From Deltaproteobacteria bacterium (GTDB lineage: Bacteria > Desulfobacterota > SM23-61): a stretch of DNA of 7,997 bases. The notes under the pieces were generated by a model. The model had not been told where the DNA came from and ran no database searches. It worked only from the letters and a program-made list of their open reading frames with translations. Below are positions 1 through 6,546 of the stretch, piece after piece; position 1 is the stretch's first letter; each line of letters starts with the position of its first letter. Both the position numbers and the translations under genes were made by a program. Location: NCBI GenBank assembly GCA_029857975.1, contig JAOUFX010000110.1:1-7997 (forward strand), in the 5' to 3' direction.

Positions 1-1
1 A

Positions 2-349
2 CCCAGAGCAGACCGCAAAGTAAAAGCCACCCTGCACTGGGTTTCAGCAGACCACGCTGTAGATGCAGAAGTGCGTTTATATGACCATCTCTTCTTAAAA
101 GAAGACCCGGACGATATCCCAGAGGGTCAGGATTTCAAGGCAAACCTGAACCCGAATTCTCTGGAGGTTTTGACTGGTTGCAAGCTCGAGCCGAGCCTGA
201 AAAGCTCAAAACCCGAAGACCGCTATCAATTTTTAAGATTGGGCTATTTCTGCACTGACCCGGATTCAACTCTTGAGAAATTAGTATTTAACCGCACGGT
301 AACCCTGCAGGATGCCTGGGCGAAGATTGAAAAGGCACAAAAAAGATAG
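2..349 (+). CDS. glnS: Glutaminyl-tRNA synthetase, C-terminal fragment (5' end outside window)
   Basis: This is the last 115 codons of a class I glutaminyl-tRNA synthetase, the cytoplasmic enzyme that charges tRNA-Gln with glutamine using ATP. The reading frame is open from base 2, so the gene runs in from the left; the internal GTG at 71 is not a real start. The visible part is the C-terminal beta-barrel anticodon-binding region. Family signatures are the segment [14 protein letters not shown] near the start, RLYDHLF shortly after, then [34 protein letters not shown] and [18 protein letters not shown] close to the stop. The end of the protein matches the usual end of bacterial GlnRS, so the gene looks intact here. 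No downstream gene is close enough to look co-transcribed; a strong hairpin follows about 75 bp later. Confidence 0.95.
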   Translation, partial: PRADRKVKATLHWVSADHAVDAEVRLYDHLFLKEDPDDIPEGQDFKANLNPNSLEVLTGCKLEPSLKSSKPEDRYQFLRLGYFCTDPDSTLEKLVFNRTVTLQDAWAKIEKAQKR

Positions 350-421
350 CAGGGAGTAAGGAGTAGGTTCTGTTCGCGCGGGGATTGTCCGCTAAAGGCA
401 GCCCGCATGAATTGAAGTTAA

Positions 422-449
422 TGGTTCGGGAAATCCAATTCCCGAACCA
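422..449. terminator. Perfect 11-bp hairpin downstream of glnS
   Basis: The arms TGGTTCGGGAA and TTCCCGAACCA are exactly complementary and enclose a 6-base loop (ATCCAA). The hairpin lies 72 bp after the glnS stop and about 90 bp before the next start codon. No T-run follows on either strand, so a classical intrinsic terminator is not supported. It could be a factor-dependent or transcript-end-stabilising structure, or an operator-like palindrome. The structure is certain; the role is inferred. The rest of 350-541 shows only a weaker GCGGG/CCCGC pairing around 378-407 and no gene. Confidence 0.5.
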
Positions 450-541
450 AACTAGAAGCTTTATCTAGATATAAGGCACTTTACTAAAGACGGAGATGGT
501 TTACCCACCTGTCACAGCAATCGCAGAAAGAAAGATAATCT

Positions 542-886
542 ATGTATGAACATCGTTCCCAATCGCTTCTTCCAAGGCATCTCTACATCCGCCGTCTATT
601 GCGGCATGGGCTTCTGGCGGTATTAGTAATATTTATTTCGTTATTCATTGGCGTTGCCGGATACCATTTTACCGAGGGTCTCTCCTGGCTCGATTCGCTC
701 ATGAACGCCTCGATGATTCTGGGAGGAATGGGTCCGGTGAATGTCCTGTACACGACCGAGGGTAAGCTGTTTGCTTCTTTCTACGCGTTATTTGCCGGGA
801 TTGTTTTCCTGGCGGTCGCAGCTATCCTCATAGCACCCATTGCCCATCGGTTTCTACATCGCCTGCACCTTGAGGCAAAGGAGTGA
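542..886 (+). CDS. Small two-helix membrane protein with K+-channel-like pore topology
   Basis: This 114-residue protein looks like one subunit of a two-transmembrane ion channel, but its function is not established. A basic N-terminus (residues 1-21, rich in R and H) precedes a first membrane helix at about 22-41. A short re-entrant-like segment follows (WLDSLMNASMILGGMGPV, about 49-66), then a second helix at about 77-101 and a basic, histidine-rich tail (HRFLHRLHLEAKE). The order helix, pore loop, helix is that of KcsA/Ion_trans_2 subunits, and GGMGP sits where the selectivity filter would be. It is not the canonical TVGYG, so potassium selectivity is doubtful. The basic N-terminus suggests an inside start. 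Only a weak purine-rich stretch (AGAAAGAAAG) precedes the ATG. It could instead be a small membrane protein with no channel activity. It stands alone, with about 190 bp upstream and 560 bp downstream free of intact genes. Confidence 0.75.
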   Translation: MYEHRSQSLLPRHLYIRRLLRHGLLAVLVIFISLFIGVAGYHFTEGLSWLDSLMNASMILGGMGPVNVLYTTEGKLFASFYALFAGIVFLAVAAILIAPIAHRFLHRLHLEAKE

Positions 887-899
887 TGAGTAAAGAGGC

Positions 900-918
900 C
901 AGGAGCCCCGCTCTCCTG
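900..918. other. Short hairpin after the channel-like gene
   Basis: CAGGAG and CTCCTG form a 6-bp stem with a 7-base loop, starting 13 bases after the stop codon at 884-886. No T-run follows, so it is only a weak candidate for a transcript end. Confidence 0.3.
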
Positions 919-929
919 ACAGCCTATTC

Positions 930-975
930 TGGATGTTATAATCCAGCTGGGGGGATAGGTGTATGATAACATCCA
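930..975. repeat. Nested inverted repeats with competing pairings
   Basis: TGGATGTTAT at 930-939 is an exact inverse of ATAACATCCA at 966-975 (10-bp stem, 26-base loop). The first five bases, TGGAT, can also pair with ATCCA at 941-945 to give a small local hairpin. The two folds cannot form together. The element lies between the channel-like gene and the recombinase remnant. It may be a recombination-site remnant or an RNA switch-like structure, or it may be chance; no known riboswitch family is recognised. Confidence 0.35.
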
Positions 976-978
976 CCA

Positions 979-1270
979 AGGATCAATGCGGTTGACAACC
1001 TGAAGCATAAAACGCTATTGATGTTGATTTACTCTAAAGGATTGCGTTATGCTGAAGCGGGACGCTTAGAATAAAAGATATTGACAATAATCGAAAATTA
1101 ATTTATTTTAATACGACAAAGGAATATTTGCTTGAAGGCGCTGAGGGAAGGAAATGCCTGGTCATGCCAGTTCAAAAACGACTGAAATCTACACTCGTGT
1201 TAGTAAACAGGCACTTGGAAAGATTCCAAGTCCACTGGATCAAGCAATCCAGCAGTCAAAAGCGAAATAA
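979..1270 (+). pseudogene. Decayed tyrosine recombinase (phage/Xer-type integrase) remnant
   Basis: Three frames in succession encode pieces of one tyrosine recombinase catalytic domain. Frame 1, about 979-1071, reads RINAVDNLKHKTLLMLIYSK then GLRYAEAGRLE and hits TAA at 1072; GLR carries the first catalytic arginine (codon 1045-1047). Frame 3, about 1077-1156, reads DIDNNRKLIYFNTTKEYLLE then GAEGRK. Frame 2, 1157-1270, reads PGHASSKTTEIYTRVSKQAL then GKIPSPLDQAIQQSKAK and stops at TAA 1268-1270. It holds the GH box histidine and the nucleophilic tyrosine (codon 1190-1192). Only about 48 codons separate the arginine and the tyrosine, against roughly 130-150 in intact enzymes. The segment with the HxLR box is missing. 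The gene is therefore broken by at least one frameshift and a large internal deletion, and the N-terminal DNA-binding part is absent. It lies just left of the repeat bordering the glycan operon. Family assignment rests on motifs recognised by eye, not on a search. Confidence 0.85.
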
Positions 1271-1338
1271 ACTCAATGCGTCTATTATGTTAAATCAGGC
1301 GGATAGACGCAATGCAATTACACACTAGTTGCGCAAAA

Positions 1339-1419
1339 TTAGGGTGCCCGTATCCCAGGACAGGAAATTATTTTTAATACAAATGCCGCGCCCATTTTGC
1401 CCACCTTCCTTGGCGGGCG
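1339..1419. repeat. Left copy of inverted repeat bracketing the GT4-GH130 operon
   Basis: TTAGGGTGCCCGTAT at 1339-1353 is the exact reverse complement of 5321-5335. AATGCCGCGCCCA at 1382-1394 is the exact reverse complement of 5295-5307. The order of the blocks is preserved, but the spacer between them differs: 28 bases here against 13 in the right copy, the excess being AT-rich. Weaker similarity runs on to GGGCG at 1415-1419. The copy ends 34 bp before the GT4 start codon, so it probably lies in or beside the operon's promoter and leader. Confidence 0.8.
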
Positions 1420-1453
1420 ATTAAGAGGAATGTTGAGATTTTAAAGGGCCATT

Positions 1454-3730
1454 ATGAAAAATATCAAGAAAGTCGCATTCGTCGGCAATTACCTCCCCCG
1501 TCAATGCGGAATTGCCACATTTACAACGGATCTTTGTGAGTCTTTCGCGTCAATCAACCCCGGTGTCCAATGTTTTGCAATTCCTATAACCGATATCGAG
1601 GGGGGTTATCAATACCCTGAACGTGTTCGTTTTGAGATAAAGGAGCAGGATATAGACACCTACAAGGCAGCCGCTGACTTTTTGAATCTCAATGACGTCG
1701 ATATCGTCTGTCTCCAACACGAATTTGGTATTTTTGGCGGAAAAGCGGGCAGTTATGTTTTATCATTGTTGCGCAACCAGAAAATGCCCCTGATAACAAC
1801 ACTTCATACGATACTGAAAAATCCAAATATTCAACAGCGTCGTGTTATGGATGAACTGCTTGCGATATCTGATTATGTAATTGTCATGTCTCAGAAAGGC
1901 GCCGAAATTCTCCGCAGTATATATCAGACACCTCAAGACAAGGTTCGTCTGATACCTCACGGAATACCCGATGTGCCTTTCATCGATCCAAGCTTCTATA
2001 AGGATCAATATGGCGTTGAAGGCAAAATAGTTCTTCTTACTTTTGGCTTGCTTGCTCCCAATAAAGGTATCGAAGTCGTACTACAGTCGCTCCCGGAGGT
2101 CATCAAGCATCACCCCAATGTCGTTTACTTGGTCGCCGGGGTTACACACCCGAATCTTCTCAGGCATGAGGGCGAGAAATACAGGCTTTCACTGCAGCGT
2201 CTTGCAGACGAACTTGGTGTCAAGGGGCATGTCGTATTTCATAATAAATTTGTTTCCATAGAAGAGCTTAAGGAACTCATTGCGCTTGCCGATATTTACA
2301 TTACCCCATATCTTGAAGAAACGCAAATTACATCGGGAACGCTCGCCTATTCTTTTGGCGCAGGTAATGCCGTAATATCAACACCATTCTGGCATGCTCA
2401 GGAATTGCTTGCAGACGGGAAGGGTATTCTTGTACCATTTAGGGATTCGGACTCCATAACCCAGGCAATCACAAGACTTATTCGGAATGAAGTCGAACGT
2501 CATTCTATGCGCAAGAATGCTTATCTGTTTGGTCGTGAAATGACATGGAACAAGGTGGCGCAGCAATACGGCAACCTATTCGAAGAAGCTCGCCAAAAAC
2601 GGCCATCCGTCATGCAAAGGAAGATCGCGATGCGGTCTCTTAATGAGGAATCTCTCATCTTGCCGGAGATCAAACTTGACCATCTCGTGCGAATGACTGA
2701 TTTCATAGGAATATTTCAGCATGCGCTGCATAACGTTCCTAACTTCGTTGAAGGATATTGCACGGACGATAATTCAAGAGCGCTTATTCTGACCGTATTG
2801 CTTGAGAATCTCGGCACAATAAATTCCTTGAGACTTAATGATCTTGCAAGCCGTTTTCTCGGTTTCGTGAGATACGCCTGGGATGAAAAAGCGGCACGAT
2901 TCAGGAATTTTCTCACCTTTCAGCGTAAATGGGTAGAAGAAAACTTTTTTGAAGACAGCCATGCCAGGGCAGTATGGGCTCTCGGAACCTGCATTGGCCG
3001 TTCCAAGGATGAAGGCTTTACTCAAATGGCAGCAGAGATTTTCGAGCAAGCCCTGACACCCGTATCTTCATTTACCTCGCCACGGGCATGGGCTTTTGCG
3101 TTGATTGGCGCCTATGAATATCAACAACGTTTCCCGGGCGACAGGTTTGCCCGCAACAGTTTGGAAGTGCTTTCCACGAAGCTTATGAGACTTTATGACG
3201 AGAACAGTAGCGCTGAATGGAAATGGTGTGAACCAGTTTTAAGTTACTGTAATGCTAAAATCCCCCGTGCACTTATTGTCAGCGGACGGTGTCTCGCCAA
3301 TGAAAAAATGCTCAAAAGCGGGATTGATTCATTAAATTGGCTGACTGCCGTGCAGACTTCTTCTCGTGGCCATTTTCAGCCCGTTGGCACGGATAAAATA
3401 TTTGAACGCGGCAGCTCCAAACCTGTTTTTGATCAACAGCCGATCGAGGCTTATTCTACCATTTCAGCTTGTCTGGAAGCATACCTAACAACGAAAGACA
3501 AGCATTGGTATAATGAAGCTGAAAAGGCATTCCAATGGTTTCTTGGAGCTAACGATTTGGGAATTCCGCTTTACGAACCGGCAAATGGCGGTTGTTATGA
3601 CGGGCTTCATGTGGATAGAGTAAATCGAAATCAAGGCGCCGAATCGACCATCGCATTTCTTCTGTCCCTCTACGAGATGACCAATATTACAAACATCATA
3701 GAGAGTTTCAAGGAGCCAATTTCAGAATGA
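1454..3730 (+). CDS. GT4 glycosyltransferase fused to a C-terminal helical (alpha/alpha-barrel-like) domain
   Basis: This is a predicted cytoplasmic sugar transferase of 758 residues, about twice the length of a simple GT4 enzyme. Residues 1-375 form a GT-B fold. They contain a glycine-containing N-terminal loop (FVGNYLPRQCGIATFTTDL), LQHEFGIFGG at 87-96, TLHT at 116-119, FGLLAPNKGIE at 197-207 with the usual donor-site lysine K204, and EETQITSGTLAYSFGAG at 288-304. The last replaces the common E-x7-E motif; the second glutamate appears to be alanine, so this is a divergent GT4 branch. Residues of about 400-750 are helical and aromatic-rich, with paired motifs such as GYCTDDNSRALIL, WKWCEPVLSYCNAKIPRALI and NRNQGAESTIAFLLSLYEM. 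This resembles a six-hairpin glycosidase-like barrel; D438, D439 and E593 are candidate acidic residues. No signal peptide or membrane helix is seen. AAGGG lies 5 bases before the ATG. The stop overlaps the next start by 4 bp. Donor and acceptor sugars are unknown. Confidence 0.9.
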   Translation: MKNIKKVAFVGNYLPRQCGIATFTTDLCESFASINPGVQCFAIPITDIEGGYQYPERVRFEIKEQDIDTYKAAADFLNLNDVDIVCLQHEFGIFGGKAGSYVLSLLRNQKMPLITTLHTILKNPNIQQRRVMDELLAISDYVIVMSQKGAEILRSIYQTPQDKVRLIPHGIPDVPFIDPSFYKDQYGVEGKIVLLTFGLLAPNKGIEVVLQSLPEVIKHHPNVVYLVAGVTHPNLLRHEGEKYRLSLQRLADELGVKGHVVFHNKFVSIEELKELIALADIYITPYLEETQITSGTLAYSFGAGNAVISTPFWHAQELLADGKGILVPFRDSDSITQAITRLIRNEVERHSMRKNAYLFGREMTWNKVAQQYGNLFEEARQKRPSVMQRKIAMRSLNEESLILPEIKLDHLVRMTDFIGIFQHALHNVPNFVEGYCTDDNSRALILTVLLENLGTINSLRLNDLASRFLGFVRYAWDEKAARFRNFLTFQRKWVEENFFEDSHARAVWALGTCIGRSKDEGFTQMAAEIFEQALTPVSSFTSPRAWAFALIGAYEYQQRFPGDRFARNSLEVLSTKLMRLYDENSSAEWKWCEPVLSYCNAKIPRALIVSGRCLANEKMLKSGIDSLNWLTAVQTSSRGHFQPVGTDKIFERGSSKPVFDQQPIEAYSTISACLEAYLTTKDKHWYNEAEKAFQWFLGANDLGIPLYEPANGGCYDGLHVDRVNRNQGAESTIAFLLSLYEMTNITNIIESFKEPISE
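3710..3715 (+). promoter_or_regulatory. Ribosome binding site for the GH130 gene inside the GT4 gene
   Basis: AAGGAG lies 11 bases before the ATG at 3727, within the last codons of the upstream gene. Together with the ATGA overlap it supports translational coupling and fixes the start. Confidence 0.75.
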
Positions 3731-5220
3731 TAAAAAATAATGCTTCAAAGGAATCCTCACCCGTACTTGTAAAAGATACGGGCATTATTCTGGCGCCTGA
3801 CAGTCAACGGGTCATTGCGCGCTCGCATATTCCTTTAAACGAGTTGCGAGTCGAACGGATTATTTCACGAGTGTTGTCTCTTGATGAGTCGGATATACAG
3901 AAAGAACTGAAGAATGTACTTGAAAAGTTTTCACATCGGCATCATAATTTTGAGGTTCTTCTGGAGCGCCAATTTGACTCCATCCGCAGGTTTATGCCTT
4001 CAGATGTATTGCCTTCGCGAGAACGAAGACTCCTCATAGGCTCGTTCTTTTTTGCCGAATATTCATTTGAATCAGCCGCCCTTTTCAACCCTTCAATCGT
4101 TCCACACCCCGACCAGTCGGGACTGCCTCCCGGCTCTCTCCGTTTTATCATGTCACTGCGGGCGACAGGTGAAGGGCATATTTCATCTTTGACGTTCCGT
4201 TCTGGATGTATTGACGCAAATTATAATATATCAATCGAGGAGTCTCATGGTTTCGCCTCTACCGCAGAAATGAAACCGAATGCTTTATACGAAAAGGCGT
4301 GTTTCGCCAGGAAAATACGTGAAATGGATATTGACAACGTTTTCTCCAATTCCGTTGTAGTATCCCTTCCGGAACAATTCACCCTTGATGAATTGCAGGA
4401 AAAACTAAAATCTTGGATATTCAACCATCATCCAATATCTCAAAATGATAGGCTCACTTCCGACAAAATCCTCTGGCTTGCTCAATGCAATTACGAGGCG
4501 TACTTCGATCCTTCCGTTCCTCTATTTGAACGGGTTCTATTCCCTCTCTCTCCCAGTGAACAAAACGGTATTGAGGATGCTCGCTTTGTTCTTTTTACCG
4601 ACGATGATGGAAGAAAGAAATACTACGCTACTTACACTGCATATGACGGCAAGGCCATACTTCCTCAATTGATTGAAACTGAAGATTTTGAGCATTTCAA
4701 AATGATTACCCTGAACGGGAGCGCAGCCGTAAACAAGGGAATGGCTCTGTTCCCCCGCAGGATAAATGGCCGTTACACCATGATATCCCGTCAGGATAAT
4801 GAGAACCTTTTCTTGATGTACTCCGACAATATTCACTTCTGGCATGAAGCAGTTCCGCTTATGAGGCCTTCGTACTCCTGGGAATTCGTGCAGATCGGAA
4901 CCTGCAGCTCACCAATTGAAACCGGGCATGGCTGGCTTCTTCTTACCCATGGTGTCGGGCCTTTTCGTCAGTATTCCATAAGCGCCATTCTTCTGGACAA
5001 AGAAAATCCTTCGCAAATACTTGGCCGTTTAAGAGAGCCTCTCCTTCATTGGACAGAGACTAACCGATCAGGTTATGTTCCTAACGTTGTATATACTTGC
5101 GGGGCGCTCCTTTACAAAGACATGCTCGTTATTCCCTATGCTATGTCCGACCAGCAGTCTACCATTTCTTTGATCTCCCTCTCTTCTCTCCTTGAAAAAC
5201 TATTAGATGGAACAAGTTAG
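3727..5220 (+). CDS. GH130-family beta-mannoside phosphorylase/hydrolase-like protein with N-terminal extension
   Basis: This 497-residue protein belongs to the GH130 (PH1107-related) five-bladed propeller family, whose characterised members phosphorolyse or hydrolyse beta-mannosides. Family marks are GIEDARFVLF at 281-290, whose D284 aligns with the catalytic aspartate of the usual EDPR motif (proline is alanine here). NKGMALFPRRINGRY at 336-350 (K337), SPIETGHGWLLLTHGV at 395-410 (E398, H408) and VIPYAMSD at 468-475 also fit. K337 and H408 resemble the basic residues that contact phosphate in phosphorylases, but this needs an alignment. Simple GH130 enzymes are about 330-350 residues with EDPR near residue 100-130, so about 150-170 N-terminal residues are extra. 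This part includes RERRLLIGSFFFAEYSFESA and ALFNPSIVPHPDQSG. No signal peptide is seen, so a cytoplasmic role is likely. It overlaps the GT4-barrel gene by 4 bp and probably acts on that enzyme's product or a precursor of it. Substrate and reaction type are unproven. Confidence 0.9.
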   Translation: MIKNNASKESSPVLVKDTGIILAPDSQRVIARSHIPLNELRVERIISRVLSLDESDIQKELKNVLEKFSHRHHNFEVLLERQFDSIRRFMPSDVLPSRERRLLIGSFFFAEYSFESAALFNPSIVPHPDQSGLPPGSLRFIMSLRATGEGHISSLTFRSGCIDANYNISIEESHGFASTAEMKPNALYEKACFARKIREMDIDNVFSNSVVVSLPEQFTLDELQEKLKSWIFNHHPISQNDRLTSDKILWLAQCNYEAYFDPSVPLFERVLFPLSPSEQNGIEDARFVLFTDDDGRKKYYATYTAYDGKAILPQLIETEDFEHFKMITLNGSAAVNKGMALFPRRINGRYTMISRQDNENLFLMYSDNIHFWHEAVPLMRPSYSWEFVQIGTCSSPIETGHGWLLLTHGVGPFRQYSISAILLDKENPSQILGRLREPLLHWTETNRSGYVPNVVYTCGALLYKDMLVIPYAMSDQQSTISLISLSSLLEKLLDGTS

Positions 5221-5262
5221 CCTATACGCAGGAGCAACATGCTTTTTTCCGCATTTCTCACT

Positions 5263-5335
5263 CGCCCTCACTTCCTATGCGGGCAAGTGGGTTTTGGGCG
5301 CGGCATTAAACCCCGAAGATATACGGGCACCCTAA
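5263..5335. repeat. Right copy of inverted repeat bracketing the GT4-GH130 operon
   Basis: TGGGCGCGGCATT at 5295-5307 and ATACGGGCACCCTAA at 5321-5335 are exact reverse complements of blocks in the left copy at 1382-1394 and 1339-1353. Weaker similarity extends inward to CGCCC at 5263-5267. The repeat begins about 42 bp after the GH130 stop. The TTAGGG ends point outward on both sides, as terminal inverted repeats would. No target-site duplication is evident in the flanks (GCAAAA on the left, CTCTAC on the right). Confidence 0.8.
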
Positions 5336-5403
5336 CTCTACGCTTCGCTGTCGCTGGCTTGCCTGGCATTTCCGGAAAAAATAAGAAAATTAAAATATTA
5401 CAC

Positions 5404-5408
5404 AGGAG
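5404..5408 (+). promoter_or_regulatory. Ribosome binding site of the GT8-like gene
   Basis: AGGAG lies 8 bases before the ATG at 5417 and decides for this start. An overlapping frame starting at 5239 runs through the repeat and is judged non-coding. Confidence 0.7.
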
Positions 5409-5416
5409 AAAAACAT

Positions 5417-6418
5417 ATGAAACCGTTTGCCTCGCTTTTGATGATTTTTATTATACTCAATTCCCTGATGATAATGAACTGTAAATCAAACAGTGGTGAG
5501 AGTAAAAAAACTCCTTTGATTTTTGCCACGTTTGCTGAGGATCAGGAGCAGCTGCACCATACCCTGATACTGGCTGAGAGCATCCGAACCTTTGCAGGGA
5601 AATTCAAGGATGCTCCAATCTGGGTATACATTCCCGAAAACCTCAAGGAGATAGACAGGGGAATTCTTAATAAGTTTGATTCGCTTGAGGTTGAGCTTAA
5701 GACCGTACAGGCACCTGAAGAAGCACTTAAATTTTACTTTGCGCGCAAGGTCTTTGCTGCTGCAAAAGCTGAAGCCGAGGCAGAGGAAAAGGCGGGGATT
5801 CTGGTGTGGATGGATGAGGATACCATTGTCTTGCAGGAGCCAAAGGAATTTTTACTCGAACAAAACCTCAGTTTAGGTTACCGTCCAGTTATGCACAAAA
5901 ACATAGGTTCTCTTTATTCCGAACCGCCGGATAAATTCTGGAGCCGTATTTATGAAAAGCTCTACATTACACAATCCTCCCTTTTCCCCATGATAACGCC
6001 AGCTGACCAGGATACCCTCAGGCCTTATTTTAATGCCGGTTTATTGGTAGTCAGGCCCCGGGCAGGGATCCTGAGGAAATGGGCTGAGTATTTTCCTATA
6101 CTATATAAGGACTCGATTTTGGTAGATATGTGCGAACAGGATAGACTCAAGAAAATCTTCCTTCATCAGGTAGCACTGGTGGGAGCGATCCTGAATACTC
6201 TCAAGCAGGAAGAAACAGTTGACCTTTCACTGAGATACAATTACCCTATTTTCTTCAAGGCGATGTACGGTGCAACAAAGGAATTCGATTCTCTGGACAA
6301 TGTGGTAACACTCCGATATGATGTTTATTTTAGCAACCCGGAACCGGACTGGGCTCGGAAACTGAAAGGACCTGAAAAGATCATATCCTGGTTAAAGGAG
6401 AGACTGGGGAAAAAATAA
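5417..6418 (+). CDS. Putative lipoprotein with GT8-like nucleotide-sugar transferase fold
   Basis: This 333-residue protein has a short positive N-terminus, a hydrophobic stretch (residues 4-21) and a cysteine at C22, followed by a polar linker KSNSGESKK. This looks like a lipoprotein signal, although the lipobox LMIMN-C is poor because asparagine at -1 is unusual. The body resembles GT-A-fold transferases of the GT8 or nucleotide-diphospho-sugar type: a beta strand LIFATFAED at 34-42, WMDEDTIV at 131-138 with a DxD-like metal site D133/D135, YFNAGLLVVRP at 204-214 (the FNAG motif), and LHQVALVGAIL at 249-259. A charged, Ala/Glu-rich helix lies at about 112-125. AGGAG lies 8 bases before the ATG, supporting this start. 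It sits 81 bp beyond the right inverted repeat and is probably separately transcribed. Enzymatic activity is uncertain, because exported proteins normally lack nucleotide-sugar donors. Confidence 0.7.
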   Translation: MKPFASLLMIFIILNSLMIMNCKSNSGESKKTPLIFATFAEDQEQLHHTLILAESIRTFAGKFKDAPIWVYIPENLKEIDRGILNKFDSLEVELKTVQAPEEALKFYFARKVFAAAKAEAEAEEKAGILVWMDEDTIVLQEPKEFLLEQNLSLGYRPVMHKNIGSLYSEPPDKFWSRIYEKLYITQSSLFPMITPADQDTLRPYFNAGLLVVRPRAGILRKWAEYFPILYKDSILVDMCEQDRLKKIFLHQVALVGAILNTLKQEETVDLSLRYNYPIFFKAMYGATKEFDSLDNVVTLRYDVYFSNPEPDWARKLKGPEKIISWLKERLGKK

Positions 6419-6430
6419 TCAATTTTTTTG

Positions 6431-6493
6431 TCTACCAAAACTAACCCCTTTTAATCTCCCTCTCTTACAAAGAGAGGGGGTAGGGGTGAGTTC
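6431..6493. repeat. Imperfect palindromic repeat, copy 1
   Basis: The outer arms AACTAACCCC (6439-6448) and GGGGTGAGTT (6483-6492) are complementary at 9 of 10 positions. An inner stem CCCTCTCT/AGAGAGGG has a 5-base loop (TACAA). It lies between two convergent genes and could serve as a transcript end for either. The same sequence recurs at 7555-7616, both copies opening with the exact 12-mer TCTACCAAAACT. It resembles a small non-coding interspersed repeat (REP- or MITE-like). Confidence 0.75.
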
Positions 6494-6546
6494 AAAAAAC
6501 TTTTTTATTCAAAATAGTATTAGAAACACGGGGGTTATGGGTTTAC

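Noticed and set aside
781..1008. Minus-strand 75-residue frame
   Set aside because: It is antisense to the channel-like gene and to the recombinase remnant and has no recognisable domain or plausible start signal.
1081..1110. TTGACA followed at 18 bases by TATTTT, promoter-like
   Set aside because: The TTGACA lies in codons of the recombinase remnant (I-D-N) and the -10 match is poor; an AT-rich decaying gene easily gives such matches.
1128..1328. 66-residue open frame beginning TTG with AAAGGA upstream
   Set aside because: Its first part is the frame-3 piece of the decayed recombinase and the rest is out of frame with the real recombinase end, so it is a by-product of the pseudogene.
5263..5380. 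Integron attC-like site suggested by GTTAGGG on the minus strand near the recombinase remnant's locus
   Set aside because: The G-TTRRRY box is imperfect at its last base and no matching RYYYAAC partner at the right distance was found.
5239..5484. 81-residue open frame with AGGAG upstream
   Set aside because: It translates through the right inverted repeat and runs into the lipoprotein gene in another frame; its composition looks non-coding.
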